Shown one piece after another: positions 1 to 11,896 of a DNA stretch of 64,000 bases. How positions within the stretch are numbered: position 1 is the stretch's first letter; every line of letters starts with the position of its first letter. Source of the stretch: Cliona cf. orientalis (lineage: Eukaryota; Porifera; Demospongiae; Clionaida; Clionaidae); contig OZ005703.1 in NCBI GenBank assembly GCA_963930775.1, forward strand, positions 7,130,001 through 7,194,000, read 5' to 3'. Both the position numbers and the translations under genes were made by a program. The notes under the pieces are model-generated. The model did no database searches, was not told where the DNA came from, and saw only the letters and a list, made by a program, of their open reading frames with translations.

Positions 1-54
1 TATGATTATACACGTATAATGCAAACAAAAGGTAATGTATAGTGTACACTAGTA

Positions 55-157
55 CAGTGGAACCCCTCTATAAGGACACCACTGAAATGAGGATATCTCC
101 TTTAATCAGGTTACTTCAAGCTGTCCCAAGGGTGTCCGGAATAAAGAGGTTCCACTC
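55..157. mobile_element. pogo/Tigger-like MITE
   Basis: A 103-bp element with terminal inverted repeats starts CAGTGGAACCCCTCTATAAG and ends with the imperfect complement (GGAATAAAGAGGTTCCACTC). It is flanked by TA on both sides (53-54 and 158-159), as expected of TA target-site duplication by Tc1/mariner/pogo transposases. There is no coding capacity, so it is a non-autonomous element. Its inner segment (about 84-112) recurs at 34008-34036, 38318-38345 and 52721-52760, so it belongs to a family spread through this locus. The superfamily is inferred from the CAGTnGAACC terminus and the TA flanks. Confidence 0.7.
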
Positions 158-878
158 TATTTATCAACAAAGCATAATGTATGCAATGAAATTAATTCCT
201 ACTCCATAGGACACACTGAACCCAGGCAGTGGGGAAGAAGACAATATTAGCCACAGGTCTATAGCCACAATAGTGGAGTAGCCCTGGAAATGCACAGAGG
301 GCAGAACCACAACTCAATTAGGAAGAGGTTCATTATAATATACTATATACAGGACTCATGGGGGACCCTTGAAAAAAATAAGGACATCTCGAGCCAATAA
401 ACAATGGCCCAAAACAGAGAGGTACATGTATATACCACTGCAGAAGAAGGCCTTGGTTGAATGTGATCCAACACATCTCTCGTACATAATGTATCTACTC
501 CATTCCCCAATAATTACACTGTACATCGATGCTTATGTATATACATAATATTGTACATGCTCCAGATTACATCGGTGGAGTCGGAATAGTTCCGTTTGGC
601 TACAAGGGGAAGTTGTGGACGATCAACTGTTTACAGGTTTCAGGCAGATACGTAGCTAGATAGATAGACCATGTAGGGATATTGGGAAGCCACCTCATCA
701 CAATGCAAGTCCAGACCATTGCTTATAGGGAGCAGTACAATGTATAGTATTGACGTTGTACATACAAAGTATGCATTTCTAGCTGGAGCAACTGTTACTG
801 TAGTACACAATATATGCTTGCAGGGGGGGGGTATGTTTATGTTGGTCCCCCCCCCCCTCTCCCTCTCTCTCTCTCTCC

Positions 879-910
<32 letters not shown>

Positions 911-1257
911 TCCAAGGATATAGTTTCTGTTTGTCTGTGTCCTCAAACGTCTCTATCAAACTGATGACATTCTTATGGTGCACCCTTTTCAATATCTTGA
1001 TCTCCCTGCAAGGTAGTGGGAAAGATGAAAAAAATGAGAGAAGGAGAGAGGGAGGGGGAGGAAGAGAGAGAGAGAGAATGAGACAAATTATTCAAGATCT
1101 CCCCTTAGACCAAGTTGGGTTCAGTGGGATTTGTGGTAAGCCCCACATGCATCCTACATGTGGCTTACCACAGGTGCACAACATCAAACCACTACCAAAC
1201 CCCCAAAACTGCTGAGCTGTACAGAACCAAGGGTCACACCACAAAGCATGAAAGAGA

Positions 1258-1295
<38 letters not shown>

Positions 1296-2239
1296 CCCCT
1301 ACTATCCACCTTGGCTCTAGTTCTTACAAGCATGTGTTCACCAACTGGCATTTTAAGCCAAAACTGGCTCAATACACTGTTTGTAATGTAATTTCATTGC
1401 TTTTGGCCGTATTATTATGTCACAATTGATGCAAGCATGCATCCAATAATATTATCTCAGGGTCCGCCAGAGGGTCTACTAGCATATCACTATGACAACA
1501 TGTCACATCGTGTACATGCAGCATAGTCATGTGATGCGATACAAGCCGTAATTTCATTGTTTCTTGGCTGTGCAATAACATAATGTTCAATGCAACGGCG
1601 TGCTATATATTGACATAGCTACATTGTATTAGCTGAGGGAGGTTGGCTGTGGTAGCATGGGTAACGGGCACGAATCAGGCATAACATATGCCCACCCCCA
1701 CACAGTAACACATCTGGCCTGGTCTGGTCTGTAGTGTACAAAAATATTACTGTTATGTTATTCATGGGAGTGCAAAAGTAGGTACACGACCATGCATCCT
1801 TAAACAGGAGACTCTAACATCCGAGCCAGATAAACCCTATAGATAGATATGAGCATCAGGCTTCATTACTTAACTACATATTAGAGAGGCACCCTCCAAA
1901 TACGGATACACATAAAATTTTATAGAGAGATTGCAAGATCTTTCCCCCTGCATATATTATATAGCAGTTCTAGGGTATTATGGATATATTAATTTTGACC
2001 ACTATACTGAAAATTCCAAAATTCAGAAAAGGCTTGCTAGGCAACAGTAAAGTTTCCATAGCATAACATACACACTATACACACACTATACACAGGGATA
2101 CTATTCCCTTTCCGACAAATGCTAGGGGCTTCAGTTTAAACATACACATGTAGGTTGTTGATACGATTTAAAAAAACAAAACAAAACAATTCATGCAGGG
2201 GTGGCTGCGTAATTACCCATAATATTATTATAACCATAC
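158..2239. other. Non-coding, probable STK11 intron 1
   Basis: No exon-like coding stretch is visible on either strand. Continuation of the LKB1 kinase domain (the helix C, HRD and DFG segments) was looked for on the minus strand and not found, so this is most simply the first intron of the STK11 gene, running off the left edge. It contains simple repeats: a C-run followed by (CT)n and (CA)n at about 847-910, (GA)n at about 1040-1078 and (CT)n at 1259-1293. The open frames across these tracts are low-complexity artefacts. Confidence 0.6.
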
Positions 2240-2883
2240 CTTTGCACATTTGCCGCTCCATTGAGTATTTTTCTTAATTTCTTCTGTTTCATGATCTTAA
2301 TCGCTCTCCTACACAGCGTATTCACGTCCAGCATCTCCTTCACCTTTGAGTAGGATCCCTCCCCCAGTAGCTCCCCCTTGAGGTACTTCCCTCCGACAAT
2401 CTTGGGCTGTTTTCTCGGAAGTTCGTAGACGATGTCTTCCGAGTTGTAGCGATGAAACTGCAATTCCTCGCCCGTGGTGTCAATGTGGTCGTCGTAGCGC
2501 ACGGGGATCATGTAGGGGTTCATAGGCGAGGGGGCAGTGGGAAAATCTGACAGGGGGTCGTTGAATTCATCATCTTCCTCATCGTCCCCTCCGGAAATTT
2601 GAAATTGAGTGGGAGTGTGAGGAGTGTGATGATATTGCTGCTGTTGGTATGACGACGATGATGTAGCCCCGCCCCCTCTTTGGTGGGGGGTGGAGGAAGT
2701 GGAGGGCGAGAGGTGACCACGCCCACCCCTGCTGCTGGGACCGGGACCCGGCGAGTAGTCCAGCCGAGCGATGAGGGGGGAGCCCCCTTGATTTTGAACA
2801 GCAGTAGAGTCGTTAGTAGTGTAGTGGTGATACTCGGCCATAGCTACTGCCATACTAGTGGAGGTCAAAAGTCCAAAGTACAA
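2240..2883 (-). CDS. STK11: LKB1/STK11 serine-threonine kinase, first coding exon (partial)
   Basis: Only the first coding exon is in the window. It ends in a GT donor (2239-2238), leaving a phase-2 codon, and the rest of the gene lies beyond the left edge. Residues about 144-214 (counted from the Met at 2883) match the start of the LKB1 kinase domain: HRYNSEDIVYELPRK, the Gly loop GEGSYS at 174-179, CRRAIK with the ATP-binding Lys196, and KKLRKILNGAANV. LKB1 is the master upstream kinase of AMPK and its relatives and controls polarity and energy sensing. The N-terminal leader is long (about 140 residues before the conserved part) and rich in Gly, Ser, Pro and Gln, with an acidic patch DDEEDDEF. 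The third loop Gly is Ser here. Translation may instead begin at Met11 (2853) or Met15 (2841), which would remove a hydrophobic first decapeptide. Confidence 0.9.
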
Positions 2884-4682
2884 AAGGTGACCACGACAAG
2901 GATGATAATAGAGGGAGGAAGGAAGATATATTATATTGGGGTAAGGTTGACTTAGCGTGTTTGGATAGTCACAGGTGTATAAGCAAGGTCAATTAAATTA
3001 GAGGCAATGAATTTGATGAGATTCGGGGTGATTTCCACGCAGGTAATGAATTTCTTTCGACTCAAGAAAGTTGTCTCGTTTTCCAGTGCTTTTCTAATCA
3101 AAAGCTTTGGCTTACTGACAGAAGGATGCTCATCTTAGTCAGTCACTTTTTTTTTCAAGGTGGTGGTTCTTCCCTAAGGTTGAATAATAGAGCGGAGGTA
3201 AAGGGGGGGGGGGGGAGAGAGAGAGAGAGAGAGAGCAGATCGCTGCCAATTCCACCTATGTATTTTTTTATTCTAATAATATAGTAGATAATTTACATGT
3301 AGCGCCAGGAGGATACCTGCAGACTGGTAAACTAATCATCATACCAGAGGAATTACACAACACACACTAACGAGACAAATTGCTCCAACAATGTTTACTT
3401 GTTTCCTGGCGAAGTGGGCAGAGAGAGAGAGAGAGAGAGAGAGCAGAGCAAGGGAGATGGAGAGAGAGAGGGAGAGGGGAGGGGAGAGATTTGAGGCTTT
3501 CATTATAAAAATTGGGAAGACTGGACAAGTGTAAATATTCACACCCCAAGGCAATAACAAATATCACAGCTATAGCGCTAAGAGGCGGTAACATTATCAC
3601 TTAAACAACAGCAATGTACTTACTACAAGCACATCAAACACATGCTTTACTTCGGAACAACTACGAGGAAAATAGCACCCCTTTCGAAAATCACTTCTTT
3701 ATTAATACACAAGTCCCCATCCATCATAATATTATTAGTCTCAGAAATAACCCGTTCAACAGCTGTGCTAGGGTACAGGGTGTAATCCTATCCCTATATC
3801 ATAGACACTACAGTGCCCCATCCTCCCACCCTTGTACCACTACAATCTAATACAATGGCCCTGTCTCGCCGAAAATTATCGCGCAACGACCACAAGAACG
3901 ATCTCACTGCCTTCCCATCGACTTCTAAGCTAAATATTTAAGTTGGAGCTTCGAGTAATTGATTCTCACTTGTATTGCTTCCTGGTGTCCAAGTTGAACG
4001 GTTTGGTTTGCTTTCAACAGTAGCTATTTCTCCCTCTGCTCCTCGAGATATCTCGGGCGACCTTCGAATGAATCCCTGGAGACTTCGCTCACCTTTGGCC
4101 GTCGGCTGACCCAGACTCAGTGCAGTGGCATATCGCAGACCGCTCAGGTATGTACAGACGAGTGTACTGTGTGGACTCGATTCGGACTCGACTCTCTGCT
4201 GGACTCACTGCTGTAGTCAAGTACGCAACAGGATATCACATGAGTATCACGTGACAAACACATGGTCCTAAAGATTCACGATTGATCATTGATCGCGATA
4301 GCTTGCTTGCCCAATTGCCGGGCCTCCGAATTCGAAGTCGGTGCGTCCACCCCATCGAGATCGCTAGGTTCTGCAAACTGGTAAGACTCCTACATTACGC
4401 TTTCCGTTTATATTGCATCGCTTTGAAGGCTGAATCTCCTAAATATGACGGGATTTCAACGGCTTCCAAAAATGAATTTGCATGTCAAAATGGGTGGATC
4501 TTGTGCGTGATAGTTAATTTCCATGTGCTTATGTTCGTTAAAACATGTATGTGTATATGTATAGATATAGGAATGCAGTCTATAATATGTATGATTATTG
4601 TACTCTTGATTAAATAATTTAGGATAATTAATTTTGCACTTTTAATTAGAGAACTTCACACAATTTTCATAGGTGATATACA
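2884..4682. promoter_or_regulatory. Divergent STK11 / sorting nexin promoter region
   Basis: About 1.8 kb separates the divergent STK11 and sorting nexin start codons, and no coding gene is apparent. It probably contains both promoters and 5' leaders. A plausible leader intron of the + gene runs from donor CTCAG|GTATGT at 4148 to acceptor TTTTCATAG at 4672, so that the coding exon starts ten bases before its ATG at 4683. Simple repeats are a G-run with (GA)n at about 3203-3234 and (GA)n-rich DNA at 3421-3485. Promoter placement is inference; no TATA box is evident. Confidence 0.45.
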
Positions 4683-6870
4683 ATGGCCAGCGAAGAGAGA
4701 GAGAACGGCAAAGTGGGCCCAGAATCAACTACCAATGGATTATCTGAAGTGAACCTCTCCAGCTCGGAGCAAGCTGATCGTGATGAGAGGGAGAACCAAT
4801 TAAGCTTGGCCGCAGACGATCAGCTAGAGTTCTTTGGAAGGGGAGGAGGAGTAGGAGGAGGAGGAGGGAACGAGTCAGGATCGGGGGGAGAGAGCCCGGG
4901 ATTTTCCAATGGCCCGGGGGGCAGAGACTCAAACTCCCCCCACGGAGCGTTTGTGACCATCTCCCCTCCTCTCACTCCTGGTAAGCTAAATTAGTGCTAC
5001 ATGTAGCTACAGGTTATATATAATTATTATGTAGGTGATATTTTTTTGGTATAATTTGAATCAGGTCCATCTCAGTCAGCACAAACTGGGTAAAATTAGC
5101 CTCGTCCATAGGCCCATTCCCATTCCCAGATTTTCAGTGCTAGCTGAAACTTAAGCTGGGAGTGGGCCTGTGGACGAGTACAGGGCAAATAATAATCATC
5201 ACCAATATCAACTATAGTCATAATAAATTATTATTACTATATATGTGTTGTATAACTATTATCTTGTTCATAGATAAACATGCCCCTATGCCGCCCGCTG
5301 ATGACGTGGACCCCAGTCTTCTTGAGTCGCTGGAGGATAGTACTAGCTCGTCGGACATACCAAAGTCAAAATTGGACAAGGTTAGAGCTGCATATTTTTT
5401 TGGATTATCAGATAAGATTGCCAAAATCAATGTCATGTGATCATTGTACATGGCACAATCATATAATATTATACATGCCGAGGGTTTTGTGCTTTAGATA
5501 TGTATGCAGTGCCGCTGGATAGAAGTAGGGTGATGTACGTACATGTGTATAGGCACATGTATATGTGCATTGTTATTGTAATAGTAATATTATTATTGTG
5601 CCTGAAACAATGTAAATGAGTGCAATTGCTTCCAAAACACTCATCAGTTGTTGACTATTTCACAAGAGTCACGAAAACCCTTTGTAATCCCTATTCCAAA
5701 CGTTATGCACTTAAGGAAAAATATCTTCACTTTCAGAAACAATTCAACGCCCCCAAACAAAGATTTATCATGCTTTACGCTTATATACAGTCAGCTCTGA
5801 TTCCCAAGGCTACATATGTATAGTCTAGGTACTCCTTCCTATCTCTATATAATTATAGCTTGAGTTTGGTACCCGAGAATAGCGTTTGATACATGTATGT
5901 GTGTGGATTAGCCCAAATTTTGTACCCACTAAAATATTGGCCATGCTGGTATATATAGAACATTAGAAATTGTCGACCCTGTACCATTTCTTCTTACTAA
6001 TAATTGCAAAATTTGATTATAATTTGGCAGTCAGGCCATATTCTTTGGCTGGATGGTGCAAGTATGAAAATTTTATGCTATTTTCAATTTTCCACACACA
6101 CAGCCCTCACGAAAGCTGCTTGATTTTGAAGTAGCGATCGCTGGCCCGGGAAGGAAACGGAACCTTGGGCTGACGGAGGAAGTGGGCCGGTCCATAGAGG
6201 TCGAAGGTCAATCCATCGACCTGAAGGTGTCGATCACAGAGAGAGAGAAACAGGGAGTCAAATCAGACCCGTACTTCTCCTACAAGATATGTACCAATGT
6301 AAGAAAGGCCATAATACATGTATTATTTATGATCTCATAATGATGTTTTATGTTCTTCAGACGTCTCGCCCCGCCCACTTGTACGAGAAGTCGCACTACG
6401 AGGTTTGGAGGAGGTATAGAGACTTTGAGTGGCTGAGAGAGATGATGGAGAAACACCACCCCACACTAATCACACCAGTGAGCTCTCTCTCTCTCTCTCT
6501 CTCTCCCCCCCTTCAACCAGTAACCAAATGCACAATTCTTTTTTAACTGTTCCACGTGTTCCTGCATATTATGGTTACTGGCTAGAGAATAGTAACAATA
6601 ACTACTCTATTCCAAGCACTGAATGAGCGATCTTATCTTATCATTGTGATTTTTTTACTCCATAGCCGTTGCCAGGGAAACAAGTCACACGCTACTTTGA
6701 TCAGCACAGTGAGGAGTTTTTGGATGAGAGACAGAGAGCTCTGGACATCTTCCTGAAGAGGCTCACTGCTCATCCTTACTTCTCCTTTGACCAAAACCTC
6801 AAGTTGTTTCTCACTGCCGAAACAATGGTAGGTGGAGGTACATATAATATTATTATATAGTTGAGCACAT

Positions 6871-6908
<38 letters not shown>

Positions 6909-9161
6909 CCTGCCTCCCCAGACCTTTGCTAATCATATAATGAAGACCTCAGGAAGCAATCGGCTACTCAGCTCTGTCACCTCCTCCATGAAGCAAGCTG
7001 CCACCTCCTTCAGGCTCAAAGTCCCGGATCCCTACTTTTCCAAAGAGAGTAAATACTTCTCTGGTGAGTCCATACAGTGCATATAATATAGAGAAACATG
7101 TATCTTAGTGCTTCTGGGAGCAATTCTCTTTGATCTTCAAGTAGACAGAGCTTAAATGCTTTGATGTGGCTCCCAAACCATTCCCTCCTTAAGAATTTTG
7201 TATGCCCAGTGTACCTCCTGCATGCGCATGGATAGTCTCTATAGCTCTCATAAGGTTGGCATACCGTATAGCCGGAAATTTGGCAGTATGGCAGTCTATA
7301 CGATAACTGCCAAATTAAAATCGGCCAGAATTTCCTACTCACATATATACATGTACATATGGCAATTCCGTACCGAACCACCAAATTTAAGCCCGCTAAT
7401 TCTTGCAACAGTGATTTGGGGCTTAACTGCCAAATTTAATTCCCACCAATATTTCCGGCTATACGGTAATAATAAGGTTACCCCCTCATGAATCTATCCT
7501 AATTGGATGTACGTGCAGGTGTCAGTGAAAAGATGGGTGTGGTGGAGCGCATAGTGATGAGGCTTCACCAGGAGAGAGAGGATCTCTTTAAGACAATGGA
7601 GGACTTCTCCCTGACCGCTCACCAGTGGTCTGACCTTGAGGAGCAGCAACTCTCTCACTCCATCAAGAAGCTGGCCAGCTGCATGGAGCACTGTGCCACA
7701 GCCGTTTCCGACTTGGTAATGAAATTTGCATACCGTGCTTAATCTAATACAACGCATGGAAAAAAGTAATTTCAATTTTGCGTTTTTCTGGTAAAGGTCG
7801 TCAATCGCTCCATATATATGTCATGAGAATTCGTAAAATGCTAATTTCTTGCATTAAATTGGATCATGCGTTGTATTTGATTAACTACGGTATTGTATAG
7901 TGCAATCAGTAAATTGCTTTTTTTTTATTAGAATACTGCCAATGCGTACTCGTTATTGATGGCTTCCAGAGAGTACCAGCTCTACACAGCTTCAGGAGTA
8001 GTGAGTCTCTCTCTCTCTCTCCCTCTCTCTCTCTTCAGTACTTTCATATACTGCATACTATTCTTTTTAATTATTCAACTTTTATGTTTAGTCTGCAGTT
8101 CGTCGAAGAGATGGGCTCCAGTTAGAGATGGAGCGGACGGCAGACGACAGAGAGAGAAAGAAAAAGGTGCATGATGACGTAAGTGAGAATTAATAATGAT
8201 TATAAATATAATGGTAAATTAATTATAACTGTTGTTGACTGTACAGGCTGCTTCCGCCAGAAAATTACAGAAACTTCCCAAATTGGCTGATGACCTACAA
8301 AAGGTAATAATAATAATTATTATTATATATATGAATGAAGATTCATATTATACTACTGTTTTCTCTCTCTCCTCCCCCCCCCCCCCCCCCCCCCCCTCCA
8401 GGCCAGTGTGTTGGCGGACAAGGCTCTCGATGATCTCTCTCAAGCCAACGAGGAGCTGAGGGTGGACATAGACAAGTGGAAGGAGGCCAAGGACAAAGAA
8501 TTGAGCAGCCTCATGAGGAAAGTCTCGGACGACCACATCAACTTCCACCAGAAGGTGAGCAGCGAGTACTTAAAAAAAAAAATCAGTGAGTAGGTTGTCA
8601 GCTCAAAGCTGAGATCAAAAAGGTGCCCACAAAGAGCAGGGGATTGTCAGTTACATGTACATGTTCTACAGAAGGGCATGTTCCACTACCTCAGTATGAT
8701 ACTATAAGACTCTTATATTATATGTGTTAGTAATTCTAGAGGGGTCTATTTCATGAGAAATTTTAATAATGTGGTAATTATTAATTTTTTTTCAGTGCTT
8801 TGATGAGTGGGAGTCGGTGTTGAAGCTGCTGAAGCAACCAGATGAGACTGAGTCCTCAGAGAGCATTGATACGCCTGAGCACAGGAGGCGTGATATCTCC
8901 CAGACGGGGAGCATAGAGCCGTCAACGTCGCTCATCAGCGATGATATGTGGATACCTCGAGACACAGAGGAAGAGGAGGAGGAAGTGGAGAGAGATGACC
9001 GCACTGACACAGGTGATCAATCAGATTCAACTCGACCCAAAGTAGAGATGGGTAGCAGTGGAGGAAATAGCAAAGATCCTGGACGACCGAATGCGACTCA
9101 GTTACCGGGACTTTTTGACGAAGAAGACCCCGAGTCAAATGAGCTATTTGGCAGCACATGA
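4683..9161 (+). CDS. SNX30: Sorting nexin, SNX7/SNX30/SNX4-like (PX-BAR)
   Basis: Twelve exons join in frame to 649 residues: 4683-4980, 5274-5380, 6104-6298, 6361-6477, 6666-6827, 6922-7063, 7519-7715, 7932-8000, 8092-8178, 8247-8303, 8402-8554, 8796-9161. All have GT-AG junctions. A low-complexity acidic/Gly-rich leader (about 1-100) precedes a PX domain (about 137-285), which has the RRYRDFEWL signature of phosphoinositide-binding PX domains, then HPTLITPPLPGK and LDIFLKRLTAHP. A coiled BAR-like region follows (about 300-560; ASREYQLYTAS, ADKALDDLSQ, HINFHQKCFDEWESVLKLL). This layout and wording match SNX7/SNX30, early-endosome sorting nexins that work with SNX4 in recycling and autophagy. 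The Ser/Glu-rich tail (about 560-649) is longer than in vertebrate SNX30. It could be the single ancestor of SNX7 and SNX30. Introns 6 and 7 carry MITEs, and several introns have (CT)n runs beside splice sites. Confidence 0.88.
7262..7468. mobile_element. TACCGTA-ended MITE in sorting nexin intron 6
   Basis: The ends are perfect 18-bp inverted repeats, TACCGTATAGCCGGAAAT at 7262-7279 and its exact complement at 7451-7468. The 207-bp element has internal repeats of a CCAAATTTAA-like word and no coding capacity. Related termini and architecture occur at 42186-42284 and 48525-48741, so this is one of at least three copies of a divergent family in the window. Confidence 0.75.
7746..7877. mobile_element. 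Short TIR element in sorting nexin intron 7
   Basis: Perfect 13-bp inverted repeats (AATACAACGCATG) bound a 132-bp segment. Its interior carries CTTTTTCTGGTAAAGGTCG and then TCAATCGCTCCATATATA, which recurs almost exactly at 63842-63880. It is non-coding. The pair of copies shows that this is a dispersed repeat rather than a conserved intronic sequence of the nexin gene. Confidence 0.6.
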
Positions 9162-9380
9162 TTCTTGAGATTGGCTGAATAATTATATTACATGTGTACA
9201 GCTGATCTTGTGAATTTAGGAGTGTATTGTTTTTTTTTTTATGGTTGAAGTTGTGTTTATAATGAATGGTGCTGCACGCCATACTGTTGTGTATACATGC
9301 TTTTTGCACAGGTTTTCCTAAATTTTGTGTGTACAATTAAAATTTTAATGCGCGAGCGCGCTGCACGTGCACATGATTAC

Positions 9381-9392
9381 TGCGCATGCGCA
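9381..9392 (+). promoter_or_regulatory. NRF-1-type site upstream of URAD
   Basis: TGCGCATGCGCA is a perfect match to the palindromic NRF-1 consensus (YGCGCAYGCGCR). It lies 44 bases before the URAD start codon, next to an E-box-like CACGTG at 9364-9369 and a GC-rich patch (GCGCGAGCGCGC) in otherwise AT-rich DNA. NRF-1 sites are a common core-promoter element in metazoan housekeeping genes. The function here is inferred from sequence and position only. Confidence 0.6.
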
Positions 9393-9436
9393 ATGTAGCC
9401 TTGGTCTCTATTTGGAACTAGGGCTCCAATGCAAGA

Positions 9437-9991
9437 ATGGCTGCCGAGAGAAAGAAACTATCGCTAGAAGAAGTGAACGGGATGGATTTCCAGCAGTTCT
9501 CGGAGACATTTGGCTCGGTGATAGAGCAAACTCCACTGGTAGCTGCTACAGTGTGGAGCTTCCGACCTTTCCAAGACCTAGCAGCCCTTCACAAAGCCTT
9601 TTCTGACTTCATTCAGACAGACATCTTTCCTGAAGCAAGAGCAGGCATTATAAGGTGTCACCCGGATCTTGCTGGGAGACTAGCTCAGGCTAACCAGCTA
9701 TCTGAAGCATCTACTAGGGAGCAAAAGGCTGCCGGACTTTCAGAGCTCAGTGATTCCGAGAAAAGGGAGTTAACTTCTCTCAACGAACGCTACAAAGAGA
9801 GATTTGGATTTCCTTTTGTTGTGTGTGCACGAGAGAACAAAAAAGAAGCAATCTTTGCCGGGCTTAGAGCTCGACTGGGAAATAGCTTACAAGAAGAGGA
9901 ACAGCAGGCACTGAAGGAGATTAGCAAGATTGCTTGGTATAGACTGAACGATATTGTTATCAATGATAGATCACCACTGTATAAGTTATAG
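9437..9991 (+). CDS. URAD: OHCU decarboxylase (URAD), purine catabolism
   Basis: This intronless gene encodes 184 residues, the usual length of 2-oxo-4-hydroxy-4-carboxy-5-ureidoimidazoline decarboxylase. The enzyme converts OHCU to S-allantoin, the last step of urate oxidation after urate oxidase and HIU hydrolase. Visible family marks are the N-terminal FGSVIEQTPLVA region, IIRCHPDLAGRLA with the catalytic His75, SEASTREQKAAGL with the catalytic Glu95 (the same 20-residue spacing as His67/Glu87 of the zebrafish enzyme), and FGFPFVVCAR. The C-terminus SPLYKL resembles but does not match a canonical PTS1 (SKL-type) signal, so peroxisomal location is possible but not shown. A GC-rich promoter with an NRF-1-type site lies just upstream, downstream of the sorting nexin end. 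Confidence 0.93.
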   Translation: MAAERKKLSLEEVNGMDFQQFSETFGSVIEQTPLVAATVWSFRPFQDLAALHKAFSDFIQTDIFPEARAGIIRCHPDLAGRLAQANQLSEASTREQKAAGLSELSDSEKRELTSLNERYKERFGFPFVVCARENKKEAIFAGLRARLGNSLQEEEQQALKEISKIAWYRLNDIVINDRSPLYKL

Positions 9992-10316
9992 AAAATAATG
10001 TACATGTATATGGCTATATGAATGATGTAATGCTGTAACAATGTGCATGTGAGACATAATCTGATCTGATTCTGCTAAATTGTGGCTTTCTATTGTATTT
10101 GGAGTGACGATCTCTTGCCACGGTCCAAAATGAATGAGAAATCGACTGAAATGCTGTAAAAGACCCATAAATGAAGCTTACCTGCTAATTAACTAAAATA
10201 CTGATTCTTTGTACCTTTTGTTGATTTTTAGGACTACCTCATATTTCCTGTATAAACATCTATAAAAGATGATTGAAATGGTTAGCTAGCACAAAACTTG
10301 AAGTTGTAAATGCATC

Positions 10317-11831
10317 ATGGCAACAATGGAGACCACCTCCAGCTTTGCTTCAACTGAACCATCCTCATTAAATTTCGATGACACTTCACCATACAACAGC
10401 ACAGGTACCAATGCCAGCACTACTGTATTAACAGCCACTGAACTGCCATTTGTTATCGAGATATTTGCTCCACTCCTCTTGCTTGAGTTGATTACTGTAG
10501 TGACATGCAATCTTATCCTCATGGCTCTCGTCATCAAAGCTCGCAAGGTGAACAACAACACGAATATCTACCTGTTTTCACTGAGTTTGTCCAGCTTACT
10601 TTTCAGTGTAACTCTATTCTCTTTGATGGCCACCGTCTTCGCTCGCCAGTGGATTCTTGGACACGACTTTTGCTACATCAATAACTTCATCTACCATCTC
10701 AGCTTCATTCCTATTCTTCCCATCCACGCTCTTATCAGCCGAGAGAGGTACAAGGTAATCAAGGACCCTCTCAAATATTCAAAGGCTTCCACTAAAATGG
10801 CATATATATCGAATGCCATAGTCTGGTCCTTTTCAAGCGTCATCTCTCTAACTAGTGTGATATGGTATGCAGTGCGATACTCTCTGTCAGACGCACACCA
10901 GCTGTTAGGGATAGAGTGCTACTTTGCGCTTCACTTGATCAAATCTGAGCACGCTATTTCCCTTGTTGAAGTTCTTGTCATTTCACTCTTCAGTGGTCTG
11001 TGGCTGATTTCGTTCTCTATCTTCACTATGTCGCATTACGTAATGGTGCTCAGGGAGCTTCATAGGCTGTCAAAGCTTCGTACTGAGGCCCGTATTCTCT
11101 CCGATTCCAACGTCTTCATGATCAATCAGCACGACAAGCCACTCCAGTACACAGCAGAAGAGAGGGCAGCAAAGTCTCTCGCTTTCATGTTTGTATTTGA
11201 GTTCATCTGCTCCTTCACGTCTTTGCTTATCTTCTCAGCTCTCAGTCTTATGAGCCTCGTATCGAATTCAAACAAAAACCCATCAGCTGCTGCCATTGTT
11301 GCATCACTATCCATCTCCATGTTGCCCGGAATAAATCCTCTGATTCTATTCATCTCCAACAAACGATTCCGTAAGCGTATCAAGGGATTGCTAAAGTGTG
11401 AGCTCACTCCAGAATTAGAGGAGACTACTGATCGCTACCACCACTTGGATGAGACCGACACGATTCACCTCCCATCTGCTGCTGCTCCAGGGGCAGTAAG
11501 CAATGCTCAGACCACCAGGAGGAGGAGAAGTCTATTCATTATAAATAAAAGCAAGGACGTTAACGTGGAGAACCAATTGCAAGCCAGAGCACCATGTAGC
11601 ACGGATCCAGAGTTAAGCAATGCCACCCAGGAGGAGCCAAAAGATGCTAGTGAGCTCATTGACAAGGAGCAAAATGTGACTACTTCTCCGAAGACACTGG
11701 CTCAGAGGAATGCTTCTATTGCAACAATTGGTGTTATTGATGTGAAGATCCACGACAAGAGCTGTGCAGATAAGGATGGTACAAAATTTAATGTTTCAGA
11801 TATTTTTGGAAGCTTGGATCAAGATAGCTAA
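10317..11831 (+). CDS. Rhodopsin-like GPCR with canonical E-R-Y (array member 1)
   Basis: This intronless 504-residue receptor has seven hydrophobic segments. The N-terminus is Ser/Thr-rich with glycosylation sequons at Asn27 and Asn32. TM1 spans about 47-72. The TM3 Cys (119) and the Cys in GIECYF suit the class A disulfide. TM3 ends ISRERYKVIKDPL, a canonical E-R-Y (143-145). TM7 ends INPLILFISNKRF, with Leu in place of the NPxxY Tyr, followed by a Cys suited to palmitoylation in GLLKCEL. Its tail is about 120 residues longer than in the other members and rich in Ser/Thr. It is the nearest relative in this window of the five minus-strand receptors (shared NNNxNIYLFSLS, AEERAAKSLA and SNKRxR) but keeps the ancestral Arg. 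A Met three codons on (10326) is an alternative start. The ligand is unknown. Confidence 0.85.
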   Translation: MATMETTSSFASTEPSSLNFDDTSPYNSTGTNASTTVLTATELPFVIEIFAPLLLLELITVVTCNLILMALVIKARKVNNNTNIYLFSLSLSSLLFSVTLFSLMATVFARQWILGHDFCYINNFIYHLSFIPILPIHALISRERYKVIKDPLKYSKASTKMAYISNAIVWSFSSVISLTSVIWYAVRYSLSDAHQLLGIECYFALHLIKSEHAISLVEVLVISLFSGLWLISFSIFTMSHYVMVLRELHRLSKLRTEARILSDSNVFMINQHDKPLQYTAEERAAKSLAFMFVFEFICSFTSLLIFSALSLMSLVSNSNKNPSAAAIVASLSISMLPGINPLILFISNKRFRKRIKGLLKCELTPELEETTDRYHHLDETDTIHLPSAAAPGAVSNAQTTRRRRSLFIINKSKDVNVENQLQARAPCSTDPELSNATQEEPKDASELIDKEQNVTTSPKTLAQRNASIATIGVIDVKIHDKSCADKDGTKFNVSDIFGSLDQDS

Positions 11832-11890
11832 GTACTAGCTGTATTAAAACTACATCACAAGCTTAAATTATTAACAAAAGATCTAGAAAC

Positions 11891-11896
11891 AATAAA
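11891..11896 (+). terminator. Polyadenylation signal AATAAA
   Basis: AATAAA lies 60 bases past the stop codon of the GPCR ending at 11831, with no other gene before it. It is the likely cleavage signal for that mRNA. Confidence 0.5.

Noticed and set aside
719-1429. Several overlapping open frames near the left edge
   Set aside because: They run through C-runs and (CT)n/(CA)n tracts, with low-complexity Ser-Leu protein and no family similarity.
7016-7408. 130-residue minus-strand frame
   Set aside because: It covers the MITE at 7262-7468 and antisense exon 6 of the sorting nexin; no family resemblance.
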